DNA from: Clostridiales bacterium
Lineage (GTDB): Bacteria > Bacillota > Clostridia > Christensenellales > Aristaeellaceae
Assembly: GCA_004556545.1 (NCBI GenBank)
Contig: SFGO01000022.1
Location: forward strand, 1 to 30,484
Length of the DNA stretch: 30,484 nt
Direction: 5' to 3'
A model generated the notes under the pieces. The model worked only from the letters and a program-made list of their open reading frames with translations. It ran no database searches and was not told the DNA's origin. Numbering within the stretch: the first letter of the stretch is position 1; every line of letters begins with the position of its first letter. Position numbers and translations under genes: made by a program. Of this stretch, positions 8,477 to 16,986 are shown piece after piece.

Positions 8477-10147
8477 ATGAGGAAAGTCATGTGCCGTATG
8501 ACCCGGCCTGAAACCCGCCGGCGGATGGGCCGGGCGGGCATTGCGCTGCTGTTTACGCTGATCTTCTGTTTGGGCCTGTGGACGGTGGACGACTACGGCC
8601 GCTACTGGGATGAAAAGGGCGAGATCAACATTTACCGCATGGCCCTGATGGAATATGGCGAAATCCTGCCCTTTGAAACAGGCTTTCATCAGGCGCTCAG
8701 CGCCATGGGCGTTACGCCCCTTTTCCAGAGCATCGAAATGGATCACAACAGCTCGGCCTATTATCCTCTTGCGCCGCTGGCCTGCGATCCCAACGTGACG
8801 GAGCAGCAGATGACCCACTGGTGGCGCGTCTGGACGTGGGCGCTCTTTACGCTGGGCCTGTACGCCCTGTACGCCATCTGCCGACGGATGGGTCTTCCCA
8901 GACTGCTGGCCGCGGCGGTGGTGCTGCTGGCGCTGTGCTGCCCCCGGCTGTTCGCGCAGGGGCATTACAACAACAAGGACGCGGCTTTGATGGACCTGAC
9001 GGCTGTGGTGCTGTGGCAGTCCCTTCGCCTGCGGGAAAAGCCCACGACGGGCCGGGCGCTGTGCTTTGCGCTGGCGGCGGGCTTCTGCACCAACACCCGC
9101 ATCATCGGCGGGGCGGTCAGCGTCCTGTGCGGCGGCATGGCGCTCCTGTCGCTGATTGTGGAAAAGCGCTTTTCCCGCCGGACATGGCGGGCGGTGACTG
9201 CAGCGGTGCTGGGCTCCCTGTGCTGCTATGTGCTGCTGACCCCGGCGCTGCTTCGGGATCCGGCGGCATACCTGACCTACGTGCTGCGCAACTCCTACAG
9301 CTTTTCCCGCTGGAACGGCACGCTGCTGTTCTGCGGCCGGGTGATCGACCTTTCGTGGCAGCGTCCGCCCTTCTACTATCTGCCGGTGATGATCGCCCTG
9401 ACCATGCCCCTTGTGCAGATGGGGCTGATTCTGCTGGGCGGAGGGCTGATTCTGCGCCGGTGCGTCCGCAGGAAAGCCCGGGCCTTGTGCGGACAGGACG
9501 GCTTCGCGGCGGCGCTGTGCCTTTCCTGCTGGCTGCTGCCCCTGCTGGGCATGATGGTCATGCAGGTGCGGGTCTACAACGGCTGGCGGCATGCCTATTT
9601 TCTGTTCTTCCCCATGATGGCCACGGCGGGCTGGGCGCTGAACCGCATCCGGCTGCGTCTGGCGGCGAAGAAGCTTTTCCGGCGGCTGGGGGCGGGCGCG
9701 CTGGCGGCGCTGCTGGCGGTGCAGGGCGCGGGCCTTGCGCTGAATCATCCCTTTCAGTTCGCCTATTATCAGCCGCTGGTCAGCCGGGACGGGCTGGAGC
9801 AGCGCCACGAGCTGGACTACTGGAACGTGGGAATCCAAGCGGCGCTGGAGTGGCTGGAGGAAAACGCGCCCGCCGGTCAGCCGATCCGGGTCACGTGGAC
9901 GGACAGGCGCACCCGCAGCGGAGTTCTGAGCAATCTGGCCCTCTGGCCCGAGGAACGCCGCGCCCGGTTTGTAACCATGGAGCCGGACAGTGAAGAGGGC
10001 GCTTCGGCTTATCGAATCCTGAACACCAGCTATGCCGTTCTGGCAGGGGAGCCTCTTCCGGCGGAAAATGAAATTCTGTACCGTGCGGAAAGCTATGGTT
10101 CGGCGGTTTGTTTCATCTGCGTGCCAAAGGAGGCCGTTCAGCCGTGA
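8477..10147 (+). CDS. GT-C-type membrane glycosyltransferase, copy 2
   Basis: This is a 556-residue paralogue of the preceding gene with the same plan: a short basic N-terminus, a first membrane segment, then DDYGRYWDE with the Asp-Glu pair. The middle has HYNNKD, followed later by VYNGWRHAYFLF and an NHPFQFAYYQPLV segment near the end of the membrane part. The last roughly 100 residues are hydrophilic and include a DYWNVG motif common to all three copies. An AAAGGAG site stands 8 bp before the ATG. Its TGA overlaps the GTG start of copy 3 by four bases (GTGA), pointing to translational coupling. The likely role is transfer of a lipid-linked sugar to a surface glycan; this is inferred from superfamily and context only. 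Confidence 0.75.
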   Translation: MRKVMCRMTRPETRRRMGRAGIALLFTLIFCLGLWTVDDYGRYWDEKGEINIYRMALMEYGEILPFETGFHQALSAMGVTPLFQSIEMDHNSSAYYPLAPLACDPNVTEQQMTHWWRVWTWALFTLGLYALYAICRRMGLPRLLAAAVVLLALCCPRLFAQGHYNNKDAALMDLTAVVLWQSLRLREKPTTGRALCFALAAGFCTNTRIIGGAVSVLCGGMALLSLIVEKRFSRRTWRAVTAAVLGSLCCYVLLTPALLRDPAAYLTYVLRNSYSFSRWNGTLLFCGRVIDLSWQRPPFYYLPVMIALTMPLVQMGLILLGGGLILRRCVRRKARALCGQDGFAAALCLSCWLLPLLGMMVMQVRVYNGWRHAYFLFFPMMATAGWALNRIRLRLAAKKLFRRLGAGALAALLAVQGAGLALNHPFQFAYYQPLVSRDGLEQRHELDYWNVGIQAALEWLEENAPAGQPIRVTWTDRRTRSGVLSNLALWPEERRARFVTMEPDSEEGASAYRILNTSYAVLAGEPLPAENEILYRAESYGSAVCFICVPKEAVQP

Positions 10148-11801
10148 AAAAAGCCCCTGCCGTGAAAAACGGAAAAAGGAAAAAAATATCTGCTTCCGCT
10201 ATCGGCATTGCCATTATTTTTACGTTAATTTTTACATTGGCCTTTGCACCGCCGCAGATTACGGCGTATACTGTGATGAGCCGTCCGAGCAGGTCATCCT
10301 GCGGGAAAATCTGAAGGAATACGCCGCCGCGCTGGGAGACGCCGGGGCGCTGGCCTACTACGACCGGCTGGGCGTGCAGCGGAGCTCCGAAAGTGTGGAA
10401 ATCGACCACGGGCAAAGCGCCTATTATCTTCTGGCCCCAGCGCTGACCCTGTGTGAAACCAATTCGGCGCTGCTCCACTGGCTGTGGCACGCCTACAGCT
10501 GGGGCCTGTTCACCCTAGGGCTGCTGGGGCTGTACCTGCTTCTTCGGGAAATGGGGCTGGGCGTAGGCCCGGCCATGGCCGGAGCCGCAATGATGCTGCT
10601 GTCTCCCCGCTTTTTCGCAGAGGGCCACTACAATAACAAGGATATGGCGCTGTTGGTCCTGGTGATCTGGTGCTTTTATCTGGCCCTGCGCCTGTGGAAA
10701 AAGCCGACGCCCCTGCGGGCGCTGCTTTTCTCGCTGGCGGGCGCGCTGGCGGCTAACACCAAGATTGTGGGCCTGCTGGTCTGGGGAATGCTGTCCGTGG
10801 CGGCGCTGGTCTCCGTGACGGCCCGAAAGCAATGGAGCCTGCGCACCGGAATGGCTGCGGCAACGGCGCTTTTGTCCTTCATCCTGTTCTACGTCCTGCT
10901 GACCCCCGCCATGTGGAAGGATCCGGCGGCATATCTTCTGTATCTGCTGAACAACGCCTCCAGCTTCAGCCGCTGGACGGGCGTGGTGCTGTTCCGGGGA
11001 GAAAGGTACGATCAGATGGTCGCACCGCTGACCCGTCGATACCTGCCGCTGATGATCTTCTACACACTGCCCCTGTACTTTTTCCCGCTGTGCGCCGTGG
11101 GCCAGCTGGCCGCGGCGTGGGACTGGATCCGACAGCCGGGAAAATGCCTGCGGGAGCCGGAAAAGCTACTGCTTCTGTGCGCCACCCTGCTGTGGACCCT
11201 GTTTATGGGATACGTGATCCTTCGCCAGCCGCTGATCTACAATGGCTGGCGGCATTTCTACTTCCTGTACGCAGGCTTCGCGGTGCTGGCGGCGTGGGGG
11301 CTGGAATGGCTGCTTCGGCGGCTGAAGGGGCTGAACAGCGCGGCCATCGCGGGCATTCTGGCCCTGTGCATGGTGGCGGACGGCGTAGGCATCCTGCAGA
11401 ACCACCCCTATCAGTACACCTATTACAACTTTCTGGCCCCCGCCGACGCGGAGGAGACCATGGAGCTGGACTACTGGGACGTGAGCGCAGTCAACGCCCT
11501 GCGGCTTCTGCTGGACTCCGAGCGGAACGAAGCCCCGCCCCTGACCGTGTCCGGCACGGACGCCTTGAGCCAGCTGGGGCTGGAACAGGCCCTTTCCGCC
11601 CTGACGGCGGAGGAAAAAGCCCTTCTGACCGTGACGAACCGGCAGGAGGACGCGCCCTATCTTTTTATGAACACCACCTACGGCCGCATCTACGGCGTGA
11701 CTGTCCCTCGGGACTATCACGTTCTGCTGACGATCGAAAGCTACGGCCAAACCATCTGTACGGTGTACGAACGAATGGAGAAAGGAATGTGGAGGGATTG
11801 A
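10144..11801 (+). CDS. GT-C-type membrane glycosyltransferase, copy 3, apparently frameshifted
   Basis: This is the third tandem paralogue. GTG 10144 sits 10 bp behind AAAGGAGG (10126-10133) and overlaps the copy 2 stop. From there the frame reads a basic N-terminus and the membrane segment IIFTLIF, then leaves the family pattern. The rest (AADYGVYCDE, HYNNKD, YNGWRHFYFLY, DYWDVS) continues in the -1 frame to 11801. Joining the two frames at the T5 run 10229-10233 restores TLIFYIGLCTAADYG, which lines up with TLIFCLGLWTVDDYG of copy 2. One missing T would explain it. The uninterrupted downstream frame can be opened from ATG 10032, but its first roughly 65 residues are antiphase copy 2 sequence and unlike any paralogue. 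It is a recent pseudogene, a switchable gene or a sequencing error. Confidence 0.7.
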
Positions 11802-11805
11802 CACG

Positions 11806-13554
11806 ATGATTCGAAAATTGCTCAAAAGCGTGCGGGAATACAAACCCGCATCCCTCAAAGCGCCCGTGTACGTATCGCTGGAAGTGGTCATGGAATGCGT
11901 TATTCCGCTGATCATGGCCAGCCTGATCGACAAGGGCATCAGTCAGGGCAGCATGCCCTACATCTGGAAGGCGGGGCTGGTGCTGCTGCTGTCCGCCTTT
12001 GCGTCGCTTTTGTTCGGCATTCTGTCCGGGCATTATGCGGCGGTGGCTTCCGCCGGTTTCGCCAAGAATCTGCGGCGGGACATGTACAGCCATATTCAGG
12101 AATTCTCCTTTGCCAATATCGACCGGTTCTCCACCGGCGGTCTGGTCACGCGCCTGACCACCGACGTGAGCAATGTGCAGAACGCCTACCAGATGATTAT
12201 CCGCACGGCGGTGCGTTCGCCCTTCATGCTGATCTTCTCGCTGGTGGCGGCGATCTCCATCGACGCGCAGCTTTCCGGCATCTTTGCCATTTTCATTCCT
12301 GTGCTGGGCGTGGGCCTGTATCTGGTGGCCTCTCACGCTCACCCCATCTTCGAGCGGGTCTTCAAGCGCTATGACCGGCTGAATAACGTGGTGCAGGAAA
12401 ACCTGAACGGCATCCGCGTGGTCAAGTCCTTCGTGCAGGAAGATCACGAAATTCAGAAGTTCAACGATATTTCGGAAGAGATCTACCAGGACTTCAGCAA
12501 GGCTGAAAAGCTGCTGGCCTATAACATGCCCCTGATGCAGTTCTGCGTCTACGGCTGCATGCTGCTGCTTTCGTGGCTGGGCGCCAGGGCGGTGGTGGCC
12601 TGCGGCGGCGACGCGGCGCTGGGGCTGTCCACCGGCGAACTGACCAGCCTGTTCACCTACACCATGCAGATTTTGTCCAGTCTGATGATGCTGAGCATGG
12701 TCTTTGTGATGATCGTCATCTCCCGCGCTTCCGCCGAGCGTATCGTGGAAGTGCTGGATGAAAAGAGCAACATCGTCAGCCCGGAAAATGCCGTCACCGA
12801 AGTGAAGGACGGCTCCGTGGACTTCAACGATGTGGTTTTCCGCTACAACAGCCGCTCGGAGAACCCGGTGCTGGATCATGTAAACCTGCATTTCCAAAGC
12901 GGTCAGACCATCGGCATTCTGGGCAGCACCGGCTCCAGCAAATCCAGTCTGGTGCAGCTGATTCCCCGGCTGTACGACGTGACCGAGGGCAGTGTGGAGG
13001 TCGGCGGCGTGGATGTGCGCCGCTACGATCTGGACAGCCTGCGCAACGCCGTGGCCTTTGTTTTGCAGAAGAACGAGCTTTTCTCCGGCACCATTGCGGA
13101 GAACCTTCGCTGGGGCAATGAAAACGCCACGGACGAGGAAATCCGCCACGCCTGCCAGCTGGCGCAGGCGGACGGCTTCATTCAGAGCTTCCCGGACAAG
13201 TACGAAACCCACATCGAGCAGGGCGGCACCAACGTATCCGGCGGTCAGAAGCAGCGCCTGTGCATCGCCCGGGCCCTGCTGAAGAAGCCTAAGGTACTGG
13301 TGCTGGACGACTCCACCAGCGCCGTGGATACGGCCACGGACGCCCTGATCCGCAAGGCGCTGAAGGAAGAGCGGGGCGATATGACCAAGATCATCATTGC
13401 CCAGCGCATCGGCAGCGTGATGGAAGCCGACCAGATCGTGGTGCTGAATCAGGGCCGGGTAGAGGCGCTGGGCACCCATGAGGAACTGCTCAAGACCAGC
13501 GAGATCTACCGCGAGGTATACGAATCTCAGATGAAAGGAAGCGATGCAGAATGA
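11806..13554 (+). CDS. Heterodimeric ABC exporter, subunit with degenerate ATP site
   Basis: This 582-residue half-transporter has an N-terminal six-helix exporter domain (about 1-320) and an ATPase domain (about 335-575). The signature VSGGQKQR (477-484) is canonical, but its own nucleotide site is not. The Walker A is GSTGSSKSS (373-381), with Ser in place of the third Gly. Walker B ends Asp501-Asp502, where Glu is expected, and the switch histidine is Gln533 (IAQRI). This is the non-catalytic partner type of heterodimeric exporters such as BmrC or TM287. It starts 4 bp after the third glycosyltransferase stop and overlaps the next gene by ATGA. Substrate unknown: context suggests a lipid-linked or surface glycan, but drug export is the usual annotation. 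Confidence 0.88.
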   Translation: MIRKLLKSVREYKPASLKAPVYVSLEVVMECVIPLIMASLIDKGISQGSMPYIWKAGLVLLLSAFASLLFGILSGHYAAVASAGFAKNLRRDMYSHIQEFSFANIDRFSTGGLVTRLTTDVSNVQNAYQMIIRTAVRSPFMLIFSLVAAISIDAQLSGIFAIFIPVLGVGLYLVASHAHPIFERVFKRYDRLNNVVQENLNGIRVVKSFVQEDHEIQKFNDISEEIYQDFSKAEKLLAYNMPLMQFCVYGCMLLLSWLGARAVVACGGDAALGLSTGELTSLFTYTMQILSSLMMLSMVFVMIVISRASAERIVEVLDEKSNIVSPENAVTEVKDGSVDFNDVVFRYNSRSENPVLDHVNLHFQSGQTIGILGSTGSSKSSLVQLIPRLYDVTEGSVEVGGVDVRRYDLDSLRNAVAFVLQKNELFSGTIAENLRWGNENATDEEIRHACQLAQADGFIQSFPDKYETHIEQGGTNVSGGQKQRLCIARALLKKPKVLVLDDSTSAVDTATDALIRKALKEERGDMTKIIIAQRIGSVMEADQIVVLNQGRVEALGTHEELLKTSEIYREVYESQMKGSDAE

Positions 13555-15473
13555 TGCGGGGACCGCGCGGACCCAAGGGCGGCGCAAAGCCGCAGAACAT
13601 GAAGGCGACCGTTTCCCGGCTGATGGGTTATGTGGGCCGTTACCGCCTGCGCCTGCTGCTGGTGCTTCTGTGCATTCTGGGCAACACCATTGCCAGCGTG
13701 ACGGCTTCCACCTTCATCAAGACCCTGATCGACGATTACATTACTCCCATGATCGCTGAGGCGATCCCGGACTTTTCCGGCCTGCTGACCCAGCTGGTGT
13801 ACATGGCCTGCATTTACGTGACCGGCATGGTCTGCGGTTTCCTGTACAACCGGCTGATGGTAGTGGTGGCGCAGGGCGTTTTGAAAAACGTGCGGGACGA
13901 TATGTTCGCCCATATGCAGACCCTGCCCATCCGCTACTTTGACACCCACAGCCACGGCGAGATCATGAGCCACTACACCAACGACACCGACACCCTGCGC
14001 CAGATGATCGCGCAGGCGCTGCCGCAGGTCTTCTCATCCATGATTTCCATCGTGGCGGTATTCGTGGCCATGCTCAGCCAGAGCCTGTGGCTCACCCTGA
14101 CGGTGGTGCTGTTCACCGTGCTCATCCTGTGGGTCACGGGCCGGGTATCCGGCAAGAGCGGCAAGTTCTTCGTCAAGCAGCAGCAGGCGCTGGCCTCCGT
14201 CAACGGCTACATTGAGGAAATGATGAACGGCCAGAAGGTGGTCAAGGTCTTCTGCCACGAGGGCAAGGCGGTGGAGGAATTTGACCGCCGCAACGAGGAG
14301 CTTTGCCACAACGCCACCGAGGCCAACCGCTTCGCCAATATTCTGGGGCCCATCAACAACAACATGGGCCATATTCTCTACGTCATTCTGGCGGTGATCG
14401 GCGCGGGCCTGAGCCTGAGCGGCGTGACCAACGTCAGCCTGTCCGGCGTGGGCGGGGCCGTTACGCTGGGCATGATCGCCTCCTTCCTGACCCTGTCCCG
14501 CAGCTTTGTAATGCCCATTTCGCAGGTAAGCCAGCAGCTTTCCTCCGTCATCATGGCGCTGGCGGGCGCAGAGCGCATTTTCCGCCTGATGGACGAACCC
14601 AGCGAAACCGACGAGGGCTACGTCACGCTGGTGAACGCCCGCCGGGACGAGAACGGCCAGCTCTGTGAAAGCGACAAGCGCACCGGCCTGTGGGCGTGGA
14701 AGCATCCTCACGGCGACGGCACCACCACCTACACCGAGCTGAAGGGCGACATTGTGCTGGACGACGTGGACTTCGGCTACACCCCGGAGAAGATCGTGCT
14801 GCACGACATCAGCATCTACGCCAAGCCGGGCCAGAAGATCGCCTTTGTAGGCGCTACCGGCGCGGGCAAGACGACCATTACGAACCTTCTGACCCGTTTC
14901 TACGACATTGCCGACGGCAAGATCCGCTACGACGGCATCAACATCAACAAGATCAAGAAGGACGATCTGCGCCACTCTTTGGGCATGGTGCTTCAGGATG
15001 TGAACCTCTTCACCGGCACGGTGATGGAAAACCTTCGCTTCGGCAAGCCGGACGCCACGGACGAGGAATGCATCGAGGCAGCAAAGCTGGTCAACGCGGA
15101 CGGCTTCATCCGGATGCTGCCCCAGGGCTATGACACGGTGCTGACCGGCGACGGCAGCGGCCTTTCTCAGGGCCAGCGCCAGCTGATCTCCATTGCCCGG
15201 GCCGCGGTAGAGGACCCGCCCGTGATGATCTTAGACGAAGCTACGTCCTCCATCGACACCCGCACCGAGAGCATCGTTCAGAAGGGCATGGACGCCCTGA
15301 TGAAGGGCCGCACGGTCTTCGTCATTGCGCACCGGCTTTCCACCGTCCGCAATTCCGACGCGATCATGGTGCTGGACCATGGCCGCATCATCGAGCGGGG
15401 CAGCCACGCCGACCTGATCGCCCAGCGCGGCACCTACTACCGCCTCTACACCGGCGCCTTCGAACTCGAATAA
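13551..15473 (+). CDS. Heterodimeric ABC exporter, catalytic subunit
   Basis: This is the 640-residue partner of the preceding gene. The membrane domain spans about 20-340. An inserted linker of about 45 residues (near 351-398) precedes the ATPase domain, as in the BmrD/TM288-like class. The ATP site is complete: Walker A GATGAGKT (434-441), Walker B with Asp562 and catalytic Glu563, and switch His584 (IAHRL). Its signature is the variant LSQGQ (538-542). Together the pair forms one competent site (this Walker A/B with the partner's SGGQ) and one degenerate site. AAAGGAAG lies before the ATG, which overlaps the preceding stop as ATGA. The stop codon TAA is the first strand of hairpin 1 of a structured repeat. 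Confidence 0.9.
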   Translation: MMRGPRGPKGGAKPQNMKATVSRLMGYVGRYRLRLLLVLLCILGNTIASVTASTFIKTLIDDYITPMIAEAIPDFSGLLTQLVYMACIYVTGMVCGFLYNRLMVVVAQGVLKNVRDDMFAHMQTLPIRYFDTHSHGEIMSHYTNDTDTLRQMIAQALPQVFSSMISIVAVFVAMLSQSLWLTLTVVLFTVLILWVTGRVSGKSGKFFVKQQQALASVNGYIEEMMNGQKVVKVFCHEGKAVEEFDRRNEELCHNATEANRFANILGPINNNMGHILYVILAVIGAGLSLSGVTNVSLSGVGGAVTLGMIASFLTLSRSFVMPISQVSQQLSSVIMALAGAERIFRLMDEPSETDEGYVTLVNARRDENGQLCESDKRTGLWAWKHPHGDGTTTYTELKGDIVLDDVDFGYTPEKIVLHDISIYAKPGQKIAFVGATGAGKTTITNLLTRFYDIADGKIRYDGININKIKKDDLRHSLGMVLQDVNLFTGTVMENLRFGKPDATDEECIEAAKLVNADGFIRMLPQGYDTVLTGDGSGLSQGQRQLISIARAAVEDPPVMILDEATSSIDTRTESIVQKGMDALMKGRTVFVIAHRLSTVRNSDAIMVLDHGRIIERGSHADLIAQRGTYYRLYTGAFELE

Positions 15474-15646
15474 GGCAGTGCCTTAAGCCGGACTGCGCGC
15501 CGTAGGCGCGCAGGAGTGCTCGGGGGACATGCGGCTTGGCCGGAGTTTTACCGCCGTGGCACGACAGGTGCCACGGCTCGCGGGTCTGGTGCGGTTCCCT
15601 GCCAGTTGGCAAGTTCATACCGCCATTCGGCGGAGGGCCTCATGGC
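15471..15646 (+). repeat. Three-hairpin intergenic repeat, copy 3 plus an extra hairpin 3
   Basis: Hairpin 1 is TAAGG/CCTTA (15471-15485) and contains the TAA stop of the ABC gene. Hairpin 2 is a 9-bp stem CTGCGCGCC/GGCGCGCAG (15493-15513), a different sequence from copy 1 but fully paired. Hairpin 3 is GCCGTGGCAC/GTGCCACGGC with loop GACAG (15553-15577). A further isolated hairpin 3 at 15622-15646 keeps the TC/TC internal loop with a changed outer stem, GCCAT/ATGGC. Confidence 0.85.
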
Positions 15647-15657
15647 TCGCTAAAAAG

Positions 15658-15685
15658 GCCAGCGTGGATTTGAAATCCCGCTGGC
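15658..15685. terminator. Hairpin of the stacked terminator region, first
   Basis: GCCAGCG (15658-15664) pairs with CGCTGGC (15679-15685), and GGAT/ATCC continues the stem after one unpaired base. It is flanked by AAAAA on the left and TTT on the right, so it could act in either direction between convergent transcription units. Confidence 0.6.
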
Positions 15686-15694
15686 TTTAGTAAG

Positions 15695-15737
15695 TTACAC
15701 CCTCACTCCGGATTTCATTCGGAGTGAGGGTGTGTAA
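15695..15737. terminator. Hairpin of the stacked terminator region, second
   Basis: A perfect 14-bp stem, ACACCCTCACTCCG (15697-15710) with CGGAGTGAGGGTGT (15720-15733), has a nine-base loop; an outer TTAC/GTAA pairing is offset by a 2-nt bulge. There is no T tract, so it may be a processing site or a barrier rather than a simple terminator. Confidence 0.55.
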
Positions 15738-15747
15738 TTGGTAAGAG

Positions 15748-15774
15748 AAAACCACCGGCTCAGCCGGTGGTTTT
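15748..15774. terminator. Bidirectional intrinsic terminator between convergent units
   Basis: AAAACCACCGG (15748-15758) pairs with CCGGTGGTTTT (15764-15774) over a tiny loop. The A run on one side and T run on the other give a terminator in both directions, for the ABC operon (plus) and the arabinoside cluster (minus). Confidence 0.85.
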
Positions 15775-15815
15775 GACTTTATAAAATTCTACGGTAGGTT
15801 TTGTTTTCGTTTCTA

Positions 15816-15835
15816 ATAAACTGAATACAGTTTAT
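15816..15835. other. AT-rich dyad in the convergent intergenic region
   Basis: A perfect 8-bp inverted repeat, ATAAACTG (15816-15823) and CAGTTTAT (15828-15835), lies between the terminators and the end of the glycosidase gene. The rest of 15775-15911 shows no gene. This may be an extra weak terminator for the minus strand; no function is assigned. Confidence 0.35.
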
Positions 15836-15911
15836 GCTGCTCTGCAATAAGATATATTGAAAGATATAATGAAATTGTTGCCACGTTCCGATCTTACAGG
15901 TACAATATGAT

Positions 15912-16970
15912 TCAGCGCAGCCCGGAAACGGGGGGTGTGAAATCTTCATTCGTAAAATGAAATTGTTGAATCAAATGAATCTCTTCCACGTCAAAAGGCT
16001 CTCCGTCCGGATAAAGCAGGCACTGGAACCAGCGTTTAGGTTCCGGACTACCTACAGGCCATTCCCAAGGAATTTGGTATTGCGCACTGCCCGCGCACAA
16101 CCCCCAAACAAAAAAACCGATATGTTTTTGGCTGTAATACGGAAGGAAGGCTTTCAACTCATTCCCAAAGGTGCGGGCTACACATTCTGTACACAAAACA
16201 GGCCGACCAGACGCAGTGGCGCGAGCCAATTCATCCTCAAAGGGTAGATAATGAATGCCGTTTTCCTGCATATGAGGAGCTTTTCCCGGCTGTTCATAAC
16301 AGTGGAAGGTGATAATATCAGATAAATCCCAAGCACGCCAACAACTGCTCAAGGGCTGAATGGGATTTTGTTCCCGTGCGCGACAAAAGGCACCCTCTAA
16401 CAAATCGCGGCACTCTTCCCAAGGTTCATTATATAAATCCCAAAAGGAGACGCGGGGATCTTGGCCGTATCTTGCTACGATTTCCGATACGAACTGTAAA
16501 ATTCCCGCCTCATCTTCTCTCCATAGTCCCTTGCAGTCAAAAATACGTGCTCCTTTATAAGTCCAACTTCGATCATGACCGCTTGGCTGATAACAAACTT
16601 GGAATGGATCCTCTCCTTCTTCCAGTGTTTGACCGGGAATTTGATAGGTATTCGGTTGAAGCGTCAACATAATGGCAAAGCCCATGTCCGAAGCAATATT
16701 CAAAAAACGATCTAGGTTTTGGCACACCAGCTCTCGTCTGGTTTCCCACTGGCAGGCGGCGACAAAAATTCGAAGACTGTTGATGCCAATTTCCTTCGCA
16801 TATCCCAATTCCCGTATAATCCATTCTTCCTTAAAATGATGCCACATTTCAATATAACTATAACAGTAAGAAGGAATAAAGTTTACTCCTTTTATCACAC
16901 CAAAAGGTTCCATGTATGCTTTCGCTTTTTCCAGGCTCCAACGGGAGGCAACCAGTTCTTCGCGTTTCAT
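15912..16970 (-). CDS. Clan GH-A glycoside hydrolase (cellulase/xylanase-like), cytoplasmic
   Basis: This is a 352-residue protein with the layout of a retaining (beta/alpha)8 glycosidase. The acid/base glutamate is Glu182 in WDLYNEPWEE and the likely nucleophile is Glu262 in PVLCTECVAR. The N-terminus carries the GVNFIPSYCYSYIEMW pattern seen in proteins usually annotated as 1,4-beta-xylanase or GH5-like hydrolase. There is no signal peptide. The start is taken at ATG 16970 (MKREELV), preceded by AAGGAG; an upstream in-frame ATG at 17006 lies inside the preceding gene and has no ribosome site. It is the last gene of the arabinoside cluster, 16 bp after the GH51 gene, so it probably cleaves an arabinose-bearing oligosaccharide backbone or linker. 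Exact family and substrate are not settled. Confidence 0.78.
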   Translation of the reverse strand: MKREELVASRWSLEKAKAYMEPFGVIKGVNFIPSYCYSYIEMWHHFKEEWIIRELGYAKEIGINSLRIFVAACQWETRRELVCQNLDRFLNIASDMGFAIMLTLQPNTYQIPGQTLEEGEDPFQVCYQPSGHDRSWTYKGARIFDCKGLWREDEAGILQFVSEIVARYGQDPRVSFWDLYNEPWEECRDLLEGAFCRAREQNPIQPLSSCWRAWDLSDIITFHCYEQPGKAPHMQENGIHYLPFEDELARATASGRPVLCTECVARTFGNELKAFLPYYSQKHIGFFVWGLCAGSAQYQIPWEWPVGSPEPKRWFQCLLYPDGEPFDVEEIHLIQQFHFTNEDFTPPVSGLR

Positions 16971-16986
16971 CTTTTCCTTCTCCTTT

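Noticed and set aside
10032..10143. Upstream ATG for the third glycosyltransferase
   Set aside because: The residues it would add are out-of-phase sequence of copy 2 and match no paralogue, and no ribosome site precedes it.
10225..10250. Programmed -1 ribosomal frameshift in the third glycosyltransferase
   Set aside because: No X-XXY-YYZ slippery heptamer in the right phase and no obvious downstream stimulatory structure; a lost T is simpler.
11806..13554. First ABC subunit as a pseudogene because of lost catalytic residues
   Set aside because: The frame is intact, its signature motif is canonical, and the changes fit the non-catalytic partner of a heterodimeric exporter.
11665..13587. 640-codon open frame on the minus strand opposite the first ABC gene
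   Set aside because: It mirrors the ABC gene, shows the same complement-type composition and no family motif.
15775..15911. Possible small RNA or promoter in the AT-rich gap
   Set aside because: AGATATA-type repeats and a dyad are present, but no paired -35/-10 at proper spacing with a following gene or terminator was seen.
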